Of a DNA stretch of 64,000 bases, positions 8,067 to 15,906 are shown in pieces. The DNA lies in NCBI RefSeq assembly GCF_014898155.1, contig NZ_CP062938.1, forward strand, positions 2,294,001-2,358,000, in the 5' to 3' direction. The position numbers and the translations under genes were made by a program. Each line of letters begins with the position of its first letter. Position 1 is the stretch's first letter. This DNA comes from Bifidobacterium eulemuris. Its GTDB lineage: Bacteria; Actinomycetota; Actinomycetes; Actinomycetales; Bifidobacteriaceae. The notes under the pieces are model-generated. The model was not told where the DNA came from and did no database searches. It saw nothing but the letters and a program-made list of their open reading frames with translations.

Positions 8067-8606
8067 ATGCAAGAGGTACAGTGCAGGTGCGCTAGAGGTG
8101 TGCCTGTTCATTATGACTGGTTTGGTGAAGACATTTCTCGCGAGGAAGGCGAGACGCTTCCGCGCGCGATCGCACGTTGGTTCGCTGAGAAAGCCGCGAA
8201 CGAGGAGCTTCGCTGGGGGAATCTTTCGTCAACACGTTTTGAAAAATGCAAGTATCAGACTGAGGCCTATGTGGAAGAGGCGATTGAACGAGTGTCGGCG
8301 GGTAAAGCGCGTCCTGGTACGGAAGTCGTGGCGGTCGCTCGCGCACGGCAACAGGGGTGTCCGCTTTTTGAACTTCGTTGGCATCGTGATGTGCGGCAGT
8401 TGAATGGGGTGAAGAAAGAGCAGATTCGCCAATACGAGTCGGAGCCAGAAGAATTATCCGACTGTGTGTTCGGGCTTCATATGCATTTGAAAGACGTGCG
8501 AAGCGGCGATGATGCGGCGATTAATGCCGCTCAGAATGAGCATATTGATCGTGCGATTGCTATACATCAGCGACGGAGTCTTGACGGATGGGCTCGCCAG
8601 ACTTGA
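8067..8606 (+). CDS. Candidate toxin of a toxin-antitoxin-chaperone module (HigB/RelE-like)
   Basis: ATG 8067 follows a GGGGAGGG site and gives 179 residues. The segment PLFELRWHRDVRQ, followed by CVFGLHMHLKDVR and a C-terminal helix with regularly spaced Ala and Arg, resembles the core strands and final helix of HigB/RelE (Gp49-like) mRNA interferases, which usually carry xELR and a LHxFxKK stretch. The N-terminal 100 residues are extra compared with those about 110-130 residue toxins. It is followed after 48 bases by an Xre-type antitoxin and then a SecB-like gene, the order seen in the M. tuberculosis HigB-HigA-Rv1957 system. The toxin assignment rests largely on that context. The start could be longer (ATG-less extension to 8019) or frameshifted. 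Confidence 0.5.
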   Translation: MQEVQCRCARGVPVHYDWFGEDISREEGETLPRAIARWFAEKAANEELRWGNLSSTRFEKCKYQTEAYVEEAIERVSAGKARPGTEVVAVARARQQGCPLFELRWHRDVRQLNGVKKEQIRQYESEPEELSDCVFGLHMHLKDVRSGDDAAINAAQNEHIDRAIAIHQRRSLDGWARQT

Positions 8607-8608
8607 TT

Positions 8609-8629
8609 TATATAACTATTAGTTATATA
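8609..8629. promoter_or_regulatory. Operator-like palindrome between toxin and antitoxin genes
   Basis: TATATAACT (8609-8617) and AGTTATATA (8621-8629) are perfect complements around ATT. It lies just past the toxin stop and about 25 bases before the antitoxin start. The Xre antitoxin may bind here to control its own expression; an internal promoter is possible in this AT-rich gap. Confidence 0.55.
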
Positions 8630-8654
8630 TTGTCTAGACTGTTTCTAAAGGTGG

Positions 8655-9206
8655 GTGATTGACGTGGTCGACAGCAGCCTATATGACTATCGAGAGCTTG
8701 CCTATGACTTGTATAAAGCAGGCAATGATCTTTTGGAAGAACTCGTCGCCATGAGGAAACGTCGTGGCATGACGCAAGCGCAGCTTGCGGAGGAAATGAA
8801 CGTTTCGCAGGCATATGTTTCACAGATTGAGAACGGGAAAACCAAACTTGTTTCACTGCTTACCGATTATGCTTTGGAAGTCGGGGCGCGTCTTGAATAC
8901 AAGATTGAACCTGCTGAGAACAAGCCGGAGGGGCTTCGTCAGTACTCTCGCAAAGAATTCGTCATTCCGGGCACCGCTGTAATTGAGTCAGACACCTGGT
9001 CCATGGGGCCGGCCTGGGGGACTGTGCGCTGGGAGACGAAAGCGCCGGGATCCATAGTGGGAATTCTCTCATCTGGTGATGGGGATAACAGCGGTGTCTC
9101 TATGGCTGTTGTCACAGGCGTTGGGGATGCGGATGGCGAGAAACTTGATGACGGTGATTTCTCCATTGATTCTTGTCATCCTGCGCAAGAAACGGCTGGT
9201 CAATGA
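8655..9206 (+). CDS. Xre-family HTH antitoxin with long C-terminal extension
   Basis: Residues about 31-75 form a Cro/CI-type helix-turn-helix (MTQAQLAEEMNVSQAYVSQI then ENGKTKL). The remaining roughly 100 residues are not part of the HTH and are rich in Gly, Asp and Ser near the end. In TAC systems the HigA antitoxin carries a C-terminal chaperone-addiction segment that keeps it unstable until a SecB-like chaperone binds; this tail could have that role, which is inference. GTG 8655 follows AAAGG closely, and GTG 8664 is an alternative start. Its stop overlaps the SecB-like start as ATGA, so the two are translationally coupled. Confidence 0.8.
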   Translation: MIDVVDSSLYDYRELAYDLYKAGNDLLEELVAMRKRRGMTQAQLAEEMNVSQAYVSQIENGKTKLVSLLTDYALEVGARLEYKIEPAENKPEGLRQYSRKEFVIPGTAVIESDTWSMGPAWGTVRWETKAPGSIVGILSSGDGDNSGVSMAVVTGVGDADGEKLDDGDFSIDSCHPAQETAGQ

Positions 9207-9610
9207 TGCAAGTGCAACGAATCGTCCTTATGCGAGAAACCAGTGATAGAGATATTGCGGTAGAACTATCTGATAAAACGTTATCTCCGCGTATCTCTAT
9301 TGCTTTTGAGCTTGATGCCGTTGCCGACAAGCCGTGGCCTTTTGAATTCGTGATGACCTCGGAAGTGCAGACGTCGTCTCAGACGGATTCGTCGAATGAC
9401 GATTTGGTTCCTTTTTTCACATCAGAACATAGATATGCTGTTGCATTTGACCGGAATGATGCAGCTGAAATCAATGCGTCGGAAGCGGCTGTGGTGATAT
9501 GGCCATACATCAGGCATGATTTGCTTGAGAGGTTACGGAAGCATGAAATTCCGCCGCTGCAGATTCCTTTACGATTTGTCTCCAGTGATTCGGAACTTGA
9601 ATCAGCATGA
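9203..9610 (+). CDS. SecB-like chaperone of a TAC module
   Basis: This is a 135-residue acidic protein starting at ATG 9203 (ATGA overlap with the antitoxin stop; ATG 9206 is adjacent). The C-terminal half reads AAVVIWPYIRHDLLERLRKH followed by EIPPLQIPLRFV. This mirrors the SecB signature in which FPYxRE is followed by a helix and then PPLxLxPVNF. The N-terminal part has the alternating strand pattern of SecB. General SecB export chaperones are rare in Gram-positive actinobacteria, and SecB-like proteins there are known from TAC systems (Rv1957). With a preceding Xre gene, a TAC chaperone is the best reading. A divergent unrelated protein remains possible. Confidence 0.6.
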   Translation: MMQVQRIVLMRETSDRDIAVELSDKTLSPRISIAFELDAVADKPWPFEFVMTSEVQTSSQTDSSNDDLVPFFTSEHRYAVAFDRNDAAEINASEAAVVIWPYIRHDLLERLRKHEIPPLQIPLRFVSSDSELESA

Positions 9611-9923
9611 TTGGCGTCTCCGCCAAGGCAGCATGGACCTGCGCTCGCAGAGGCCCGTGTACGTATTGAAAAACCCATAGCCCCTTATCGGGCACAACCT
9701 ACGTTACCTCACGCAGATGGTCCGCATGCCACTACCTCGGCATGAACATGTTCGCTTCAGATCGTTGTACGTAAACCATTCGGGCGCTATCTGCCACTTT
9801 CTTCTGTTCCATGATGCTTCCTTGCAGTACAATAAACCCCGCCAGTCCCGGAGGACGGCGGGGAGCTACAAGCGCCTAGCTTACTCACCTCCATGTTTTA
9901 CTGTCAATTTGAGTGGCTTTGTG
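9611..9923. other. Spacer with one hairpin
   Basis: No gene is seen. The hairpin CCCCGCC-A-GTCC / GGAC-GGCGGGG (9837-9848 with 9853-9863) could stop transcription from the SecB-like gene, although it has no T-run on the plus strand. Confidence 0.4.
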
Positions 9924-10081
9924 TTGGGCTCGACGCGCTGGTGGTGTAGGAAGATGAGAACCCGTTGGCTCTCTTTCCAGAAGCGCTTGGAACGCTTCCT
10001 CTGCACTGGTGATGATCACGACGGCAGGAGCGTTGCATCATCGGCCGCTTGATCTCTCAACTGTTTAAGGACGAGCGATAG
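9924..10081 (+). pseudogene. 3' fragment of a second guanine deaminase gene
   Basis: This stretch aligns with 6143-6300, the last 50 codons of the intact guanine deaminase, including the stop codon position. It carries an in-frame TAG (within GTGTAGGAA, where the intact gene has GTGCGCGAG) and many changes. Together with 4424-4536 it brackets the accessory patch. Confidence 0.85.
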
Positions 10082-10085
10082 GGGA

Positions 10086-10139
10086 GTGGGTGTTTTCTTG
10101 GAGACTGAGTTCTTTGTCAGTCTCCAAGAAAACACCCAC
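10086..10139. terminator. Perfect 21-bp inverted repeat at the end of EPS unit A
   Basis: The arms 10086-10106 and 10119-10139 are exact complements around a 12-base loop. It lies between the decayed deaminase fragment (plus) and the stop of the last EPS unit A gene (minus, 10149). The T and A runs lie inside the arms rather than outside, so it is not a textbook intrinsic terminator. Confidence 0.6.
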
Positions 10140-10148
10140 AGCCTCTGA

Positions 10149-11099
10149 TTAACGCAACGATTCCAGCCTGCGCAAGCCATAACGAAGCGCGCGAAGTCTG
10201 AAGGCGGGGTTCTTGGCATGCAACAGGCAACTCTTCCATGTGCTGTCGCAGGCGGTTTTCATGGTCATGAATTCTTCGGTGAATTCGTTGCGTACGGTTG
10301 CGTCGGCGGCCAGATACTTCTGCATCATACCTGTATATGAAATGAATTCGAATACGTTAAGAGGATGCGCAAAGCTTTCGTCTTTGGTCCATTCGCGTAC
10401 ATATTGAACCTGCTTGAGTATTTCGAGATCTCTTTCCCTAAAGCCTTGCCCATGTTGGGTCAATGAATCTCGCCGAATGCGGTAATAGTAGATCGGTTTG
10501 TCGGTGAAGGCCACGCCTCGTTCCGCGTTGTATAAAGCGCGATAGCTGAATACGCCGTCTTCTCCATATGACATGTCTTCTGGGTTCCAAACGTCTTCGA
10601 GCACTTCCCTGCGAAATAATTTGCCCCATGGATACCCGTACAACGTGTGGAGATTCAGGTGTTCTGTCACCGCTTGGTTATGCGAGTATCGCCCTTTGAA
10701 GAAGCGAAAACGTTTTTGCCGGATATCCCCATCGCGATCGGTCCAATACCCGCAATATGCAATATCAGTTTGTGAATCCGTGAGGAGATTCAGGCTGTCT
10801 TGCAATGCGCAAGGCGCTAAGTAGTCGTCGCTGTCCGCCAGCATAAGATAATCGCCTTGGGCTTCTTGTAGCCCACGGTTGCGCGCTTTGGCCACACCCA
10901 TGTTGGTGGATTGTTCTAAGACGCGAATTCTTTGATCTTCTCGGGCATAGTGCTGGCAAATCTCTACGGATGCGTCAGTGGGTTTATCTGTAACTAGAAG
11001 TAATTCAAAATCAGAATATGTCTGGTTGGTTATACTCGATATGAACTGATCAAGATAAGGAGCGACATTATAGACAGGCGCAACAATGGAAATCGTCAT
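10149..11099 (-). CDS. GT2 family glycosyltransferase (EPS unit A, last gene)
   Basis: The 316-residue protein has a GT-A fold: SIVAPVYNVAPYLDQFISSI at the N-terminus, the DxD-like LADSDDYL, and GEDGVFSYRALY (the ED motif of the acceptor side). A basic C-terminal helix region follows. It should transfer one sugar to the lipid-linked EPS repeat unit on the cytoplasmic face. It starts 2 bases after the stop of the small upstream gene, so it is the last member of the unit A operon. The donor and acceptor sugars cannot be told. Confidence 0.88.
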   Translation of the reverse strand: MTISIVAPVYNVAPYLDQFISSITNQTYSDFELLLVTDKPTDASVEICQHYAREDQRIRVLEQSTNMGVAKARNRGLQEAQGDYLMLADSDDYLAPCALQDSLNLLTDSQTDIAYCGYWTDRDGDIRQKRFRFFKGRYSHNQAVTEHLNLHTLYGYPWGKLFRREVLEDVWNPEDMSYGEDGVFSYRALYNAERGVAFTDKPIYYYRIRRDSLTQHGQGFRERDLEILKQVQYVREWTKDESFAHPLNVFEFISYTGMMQKYLAADATVRNEFTEEFMTMKTACDSTWKSCLLHAKNPAFRLRALRYGLRRLESLR

Positions 11100-11101
11100 T
11101 A

Positions 11102-11338
11102 TTACCTTAGTTCGTATGATTTGATTACAGTTGAATACTTTCTAAGAAGATATTTATTGACCAGTTTGTCGTGTTGGTATTCGCAGAATAAAGAAAATGC
11201 TGTCGGGCGGCGATGCGACAAAAAAACCAATGTATTGAATATAGGTATTCTAATTCCCCATTTCTTTACTCGAGAAATTTTAAAGTTATTCTTTAGTGCA
11301 GAAAAAAATTTGCGACAATAGTATATGAACCTATTCAA
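11102..11338 (-). CDS. Small basic protein of EPS unit A, unknown
   Basis: A 78-codon frame with a TTG start at 11338 fits exactly between its neighbours: it overlaps the preceding stop by 8 bases and ends 2 bases before the next ATG. AAGGAG-like sequence precedes it. The protein is very basic, with one weakly hydrophobic stretch (IPIFNTLVFL). I recognise no family. It could be the remnant of a longer glycosyltransferase or a real small EPS protein. Confidence 0.45.
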   Translation of the reverse strand: MNRFIYYCRKFFSALKNNFKISRVKKWGIRIPIFNTLVFLSHRRPTAFSLFCEYQHDKLVNKYLLRKYSTVIKSYELR

Positions 11339-12059
11339 TTCCTTGCTCCTTTAAAAGATGGCCATATAGTGTAAGATTTCCATGGATGGCTTCTGGAAAA
11401 TCCTGCTTATAAGTCAATTTAAAACATCCGTCATTTTTCTCGAGCTTTTCTCGAGTGTCTGAGCTAAAAATTGTTCCCAGTCTTCGTTCGAAATAATCTA
11501 CAGGGAGCGTCATCCTGGGACATTTATTAAATGCCTCGTGAATGGATTTGTTGGTGTTGTATCCTAGATACATGATGTTATCGGTGATCAGATATGCAAT
11601 CAGATCATCCTCATGCATCCAGTAATCAATCCAAAAATCAGTCAGTAATCCAAAGAGCGGGAAGTTGCGCTGCCCTCCGATGAATGACATAAGCCACCGA
11701 TTGGTTATACGTTTTGAATCTGGTGCTTCTCTCGCGAAAGTGAATAGCTCTTTCTCAAACCAATCTTGTTGCAAAGGTTTGTTGAAGTACATGGATGCGT
11801 CACTCCATATGCCACCATGGTTACGAAGTAGCGAAAACCTCAGAAGGTCAGAATAATGCGCTGCGGGGATAATGCCTTTGCGGTATTTATCGACAATCTT
11901 CCCGGGCCAATCGATATAGTCGTCCAAGTTTTTGTCAGTTATGGAAATAACCTGTGCCGAACACGCATCTGCTGCGTGCAGCAGACTTGAATGGCACATT
12001 CTTATTATTTTTGGAGCTTTGTCAAAGCCTTGCCACCAGGCTGTATAAACGCTGTTCAT
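11331..12059 (-). CDS. Capsular polysaccharide synthesis glycosyltransferase (Caps_synth/GT32-like)
   Basis: The 242-residue protein begins with AWWQGFDKAPKIIRMC and carries HYSDLLRFSLLRNHGGIWSD followed by AS. Both blocks are typical of the Caps_synth family, a branch of GT32-like enzymes whose DxD-like site sits after the GG(I/L)W motif. It lacks the N-terminal about 70 residues found in its two relatives in this window (33399-34415 and 50086-51027). ATG 12059 shares a base with the flippase stop (TAATG). It probably adds a side or terminal sugar to the unit A repeat. Confidence 0.85.
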   Translation of the reverse strand: MNSVYTAWWQGFDKAPKIIRMCHSSLLHAADACSAQVISITDKNLDDYIDWPGKIVDKYRKGIIPAAHYSDLLRFSLLRNHGGIWSDASMYFNKPLQQDWFEKELFTFAREAPDSKRITNRWLMSFIGGQRNFPLFGLLTDFWIDYWMHEDDLIAYLITDNIMYLGYNTNKSIHEAFNKCPRMTLPVDYFERRLGTIFSSDTREKLEKNDGCFKLTYKQDFPEAIHGNLTLYGHLLKEQGIE

Positions 12060-13507
12060 TATCGACTCCTCATTGTTTTTAGCGTGCCGGCAACCACCCG
12101 TAATAGTAGATACCGTTTGGTGACGGCTTCATAAATTGCTGCGGTAGAAACGAACGTCAAAATTCCTATACAAATTTCCGCCAGTACTTGAAATCCGGCA
12201 TCGATTGAAAATACGGAAGCAAATAATCTGACATCCAACAACATAAACGCGCCGCAACATAGGTATGGCAATGTTCCCAACAGCGGGCTGATGACTGGTA
12301 CTTCACCACGAATAAAAAGCGTCTGAGCGATGCTCATCACGGCCTCGGCGCAGATGGTGGAGGTGACCGCGCCCAAGGCTCCGAATCTTGGCACTAAGAG
12401 AATGCAGAATATCGATAGAGAACCGACGCCGATTAGGAAAGCCGCCATGTACTGGTTATCCTTTCCAGTGGGCAGTAGGTACTGGTTGCGGATTACTTCG
12501 CCCACGGTCCAGAATGGAATACTGATGGCGAAGCCGGTCATCAATGGCGCACAGAAAGCGAAGTCTTGCCCCCAGAACCATGGCGCGAATTCCGGCGCGA
12601 CGGCAGAGATGCCGAACGCGACGGCGTAGGACATAGCCATACACGCTGTGAATGATTCGATAAATTTGCTCCGCACTTGCTGGTGCTTGCCTTCTGCATG
12701 CATTCTGGCGATATTGGGGCACATCACGGTCCCAAGTGAGGCAATGATGGTCTTAGGCGTTGTCGCTTTGGACGATAATTCCATATATCCGACATCAGAT
12801 TTGCTGAACAACGAGCCGACCATGAGTTTGCCGATATTGTTGTAAACGCCTTCCGCCACCACGGGTACCATCAATTTAAACATGCCTCGATAATGCCTCA
12901 GACAGTTAGAAACCGATGGCTTGACAAAGGAAACATAGTGTCGTCCATACCATAAAGCAATAGATCGCGCAGTTAGGCTGGAAAAACACATGATGACGAT
13001 ATATAACAACAAGTCCGACGGCTGTTGGACAAGTATCACGATCAATATGAAAGTAACGATTTTTACCGTTGTGTCGCGGGCTACTAGTGGCCGCATATTC
13101 TCCATGCCGACGAAGAGAAAAGCGTTATCAATCATGTTGCCCACAATCGATAGCCCTTGTATCATGAAAATCCACGGATGGTTTCCCCATAGTAAAGGCG
13201 CAATCATATAATATGCCGTTATCACAATGGCGGCGTTCACCACATGTGTAGCGAAGATGTCCGAGAATGTCTGATTTAACAAATCTTGACTGGTTTTCGC
13301 CTTGGCGATCTCACGCATCCCATACCGATACAAACCCAGCTCGGCGACCATAACGAACAGGGAGACAATGGCATAGCTGTACGAATATGCGCCTAGGCCT
13401 TCCGCACCTAGCCGTCGAGACAGCAACGGCGATGTTATGAGAGGCAGCAGCAGCTCTAGAAGCTTATATGCTGATGCATAAAGAAAATTTTTCTTAATAC
13501 TTGCCAA
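12059..13507 (-). CDS. wzx: Wzx-type oligosaccharide flippase (unit A)
   Basis: This 482-residue, almost fully hydrophobic protein has 12-14 predicted membrane segments. The N-terminus SAYKLLELLLPLITSPLLSR followed by RLGAEGLGAYSYS is the standard start of polysaccharide-biosynthesis flippases of the MATE/MVF superfamily. It should move the finished undecaprenyl-linked repeat across the membrane. It overlaps the polymerase gene by 14 bases, which implies coupled expression. One of three Wzx proteins in the locus. Confidence 0.92.
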   Translation of the reverse strand: MASIKKNFLYASAYKLLELLLPLITSPLLSRRLGAEGLGAYSYSYAIVSLFVMVAELGLYRYGMREIAKAKTSQDLLNQTFSDIFATHVVNAAIVITAYYMIAPLLWGNHPWIFMIQGLSIVGNMIDNAFLFVGMENMRPLVARDTTVKIVTFILIVILVQQPSDLLLYIVIMCFSSLTARSIALWYGRHYVSFVKPSVSNCLRHYRGMFKLMVPVVAEGVYNNIGKLMVGSLFSKSDVGYMELSSKATTPKTIIASLGTVMCPNIARMHAEGKHQQVRSKFIESFTACMAMSYAVAFGISAVAPEFAPWFWGQDFAFCAPLMTGFAISIPFWTVGEVIRNQYLLPTGKDNQYMAAFLIGVGSLSIFCILLVPRFGALGAVTSTICAEAVMSIAQTLFIRGEVPVISPLLGTLPYLCCGAFMLLDVRLFASVFSIDAGFQVLAEICIGILTFVSTAAIYEAVTKRYLLLRVVAGTLKTMRSR

Positions 13508-14789
13508 TATTCCTGGCTCCTGCAGTAAGGGTAGGGCTGTAATCTCGTTGTCTTAGAGCTTGCTCGGAGGGGTATGAAGAAAGCAGCAAACAGTTCATCC
13601 ACATCCATAGAGGCGCAATATCCAAATCCGGCACTGCGATGAACATGCATGCGAAAGCGCACAATACGGCAATTCGAAGAGCGAAATTAATTATTCCTAT
13701 TTTTGCTATACTTCTTCGCATTAATAATGGAAGACATACTGCAGTTATTAGTAAAACAATAGCTGTCATACCAATGATTCCTTGCTCTGACAATACTGTC
13801 AAATAAAAAGAGCTGGCACGTGATTTTTTATATCCAACTCCAAAAAAAGGAGATGATTCAAACATGCGTAGCGCAGCCGCATTCCACCCATTTCTCGCAG
13901 CAGCAGATCCAGAACTGCTTTTATTGAAGATCACTTCATTAAGGGACTCAGTGAAGAAACTGAACATGAGAAGCGCAGTTACGAGACCAATAGCGATTAG
14001 ATAAGCTTTGCGCTTTATTCCAGGAGCCGCGATTACGAATAGAACTCCACCGATTGCTAAAGCTCCATAAGCTGTCGATGAGAAAGTCAGAAGAATTTCT
14101 ATCAAAATAACTGAAATTAACAGTTTTTTATATCGGAAAGACTTTTGAATACAGAGGAGGAAATAGAATGCGCCGACGATGAAACAGGCGTAATACGAGG
14201 GCTCCTGATATGTTGACAGAATTCTGAAGTAGCCTGTCCGATAGTAATAGGTCACCTCGCCGTGGTCATTATAAAACAACTCATTAACTAGAGTCAGATG
14301 GGGGAGAAGCCCTGACGTGATTGCTAACTGCAATACTCCGACCGCAAGAAGGAATACTGTGATATAGAGAATCATCTTGAAAACAAATTGGTTGTCCACA
14401 AGACTGGACACTGAGCTCATGGCCCACGCGCATGCTATATAGACGCAAAGCTGCACGATACGCAGTTTGTAGGATAACGGTTGGGCTGCTACGGAAGCTT
14501 CGTTGGCGTACAGGGAAAGAAAAACAGCAAGCAGTACCACTATGGTGCCGATACGGACAGTTCTCATTGCACGTCTTGGATACCACCTGCCAAGCCGCAG
14601 GATGAGAACTCGTATCACGAACAGAGCTGAGGTGATGATCTGCGGGCCGATACCGGTTCCAGCGAATGTAATGACGTTATTGCACTGAAAAACCGATCCC
14701 AGTATCGTCATAACTATCAGGGGACGTATGTCTTTCAAGCAGAAAGCAAAGATGACAATCGCAAGCCATATCATGCCGAATATTGTCAT
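13494..14789 (-). CDS. wzy: Wzy-type EPS polymerase (unit A)
   Basis: The 431-residue protein has about ten membrane segments and a large loop. GYFRILSTYQEPSYYACFIV and, later, a loop with AAARNGWNAAALRMFESSPF followed by FGVGYKKS fit the O-antigen ligase/polymerase family, where such loop arginines and the GxGxxS-like motif recur. It should join repeat units on the outer face of the membrane. It follows the GT4 gene by 4 bases and overlaps wzx. Confidence 0.85.
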   Translation of the reverse strand: MTIFGMIWLAIVIFAFCLKDIRPLIVMTILGSVFQCNNVITFAGTGIGPQIITSALFVIRVLILRLGRWYPRRAMRTVRIGTIVVLLAVFLSLYANEASVAAQPLSYKLRIVQLCVYIACAWAMSSVSSLVDNQFVFKMILYITVFLLAVGVLQLAITSGLLPHLTLVNELFYNDHGEVTYYYRTGYFRILSTYQEPSYYACFIVGAFYFLLCIQKSFRYKKLLISVILIEILLTFSSTAYGALAIGGVLFVIAAPGIKRKAYLIAIGLVTALLMFSFFTESLNEVIFNKSSSGSAAARNGWNAAALRMFESSPFFGVGYKKSRASSFYLTVLSEQGIIGMTAIVLLITAVCLPLLMRRSIAKIGIINFALRIAVLCAFACMFIAVPDLDIAPLWMWMNCLLLSSYPSEQALRQRDYSPTLTAGARNIGKY

Positions 14790-14793
14790 CGTC

Positions 14794-15906
14794 TTATAAC
14801 TCCTGCCTGTTGTTGCCGTTTTCGGTCAACCGGTAAGCTTCTTCAAGGATTCGTTTGGTTTTCGAGATGTCGTATTCGCTGAAAGCATGTGTTTGAATAC
14901 GTCTCTTTGTTTGCATCTTCAAAAGCTTGTCCACCTTGTCCGCCCATTCCAATGCGGAATGCGCCGGATCTTCGAATTGGCAATTCTCGGAGCACTTCAC
15001 AGCCTCAGGAGCTTTCGAAGAAATCAACGCAGGCAAACCAGTAGCCTGAGCCTCAATAATGACAGTGCCGAAACCTTCCCATGACGAAGGAAACACGAAG
15101 CAGTCCATAGCTTGCAGCCAACGCGGTATATCGTTGCGTATTCCAAGGAAGAAAACGCAACCGCTTAGCCCGAGGCGCTCCGCCTTGGCCTGGACGGCAG
15201 CGCGTTTCTCTCCAATGCCAATGAAGACAAGCGCGGCATCACGATTATGCTGATTGCGATAGGTCTGAAACACATCCAACACGAACGTCTGATTCTTCTG
15301 ATTGTTGAAGTTGCCGATATGTCCCATCAACATAGTGTGATCTTGAATGCCCAACTGACTGCGGCATTCCACTCGGGTTGCCTGATCAAATCGGTACAGG
15401 CTGAGATTCAAAGCATTCGGCAGCACAGTGAAACCATCTTGACCAAACAGCCATTCCCCGGCCTGCTGAGAGCAGGCGAAAGCTTTAGTGTATGACGCTC
15501 GGAACACCGGGCCCAGGACCTTATGCAACCGCATGTGTCCACTGAGCGAATTATGACAATGGGCAATGCGCGTGGAAATCCGACACATTGCACCGCATAA
15601 GAGCTCCAATGCCATCGTGGCGCTGTTGCCATGAACATGAAGCACGTCATAGGCATTGCGGCGCATCAGCAGCCGAAGCTTGAACAGGTATGATGTAGTC
15701 GCTGCTTTACGGTCCGGGAATTCAATCAGATTGCAACCGATATCTCGAAATTGCTGCAACATATTCTCGTCGCGAACCCCGGTTACAACGATGTCGACAC
15801 TGGTTTGAGGGAAATCGCTGATGACTTCCCGCAAATAACTCAACATATGCGTGGTGATACCACCGACACCCATACCGGCAGTGTTGATAATGAGAATTCG
15901 AGTCAT
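14794..15906 (-). CDS. GT4 family glycosyltransferase (unit A)
   Basis: The 370-residue GT-B enzyme starts at ATG 15906, overlapping the previous stop as ATGA; a longer frame to 15945 is not needed. The N-terminus RILIINTAGMGVGGITTHML has the Gly-rich loop, and the C-terminal domain has FVFPSSWEGFGTVIIEAQAT followed by GLP, the EX7E retaining-enzyme motif. It should add a sugar from a nucleotide donor with retention. The histidine in HVHGNSATM fits the acceptor side of the GT4 fold. Confidence 0.9.
   Translation of the reverse strand: MTRILIINTAGMGVGGITTHMLSYLREVISDFPQTSVDIVVTGVRDENMLQQFRDIGCNLIEFPDRKAATTSYLFKLRLLMRRNAYDVLHVHGNSATMALELLCGAMCRISTRIAHCHNSLSGHMRLHKVLGPVFRASYTKAFACSQQAGEWLFGQDGFTVLPNALNLSLYRFDQATRVECRSQLGIQDHTMLMGHIGNFNNQKNQTFVLDVFQTYRNQHNRDAALVFIGIGEKRAAVQAKAERLGLSGCVFFLGIRNDIPRWLQAMDCFVFPSSWEGFGTVIIEAQATGLPALISSKAPEAVKCSENCQFEDPAHSALEWADKVDKLLKMQTKRRIQTHAFSEYDISKTKRILEEAYRLTENGNNRQEL

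Noticed and set aside
7718..8403. Two overlapping plus-strand frames before and across the toxin candidate
   Set aside because: They cross low-complexity TATCTTT repeats or the toxin frame and show no domain; kept only as a possible frameshifted toxin N-terminus.
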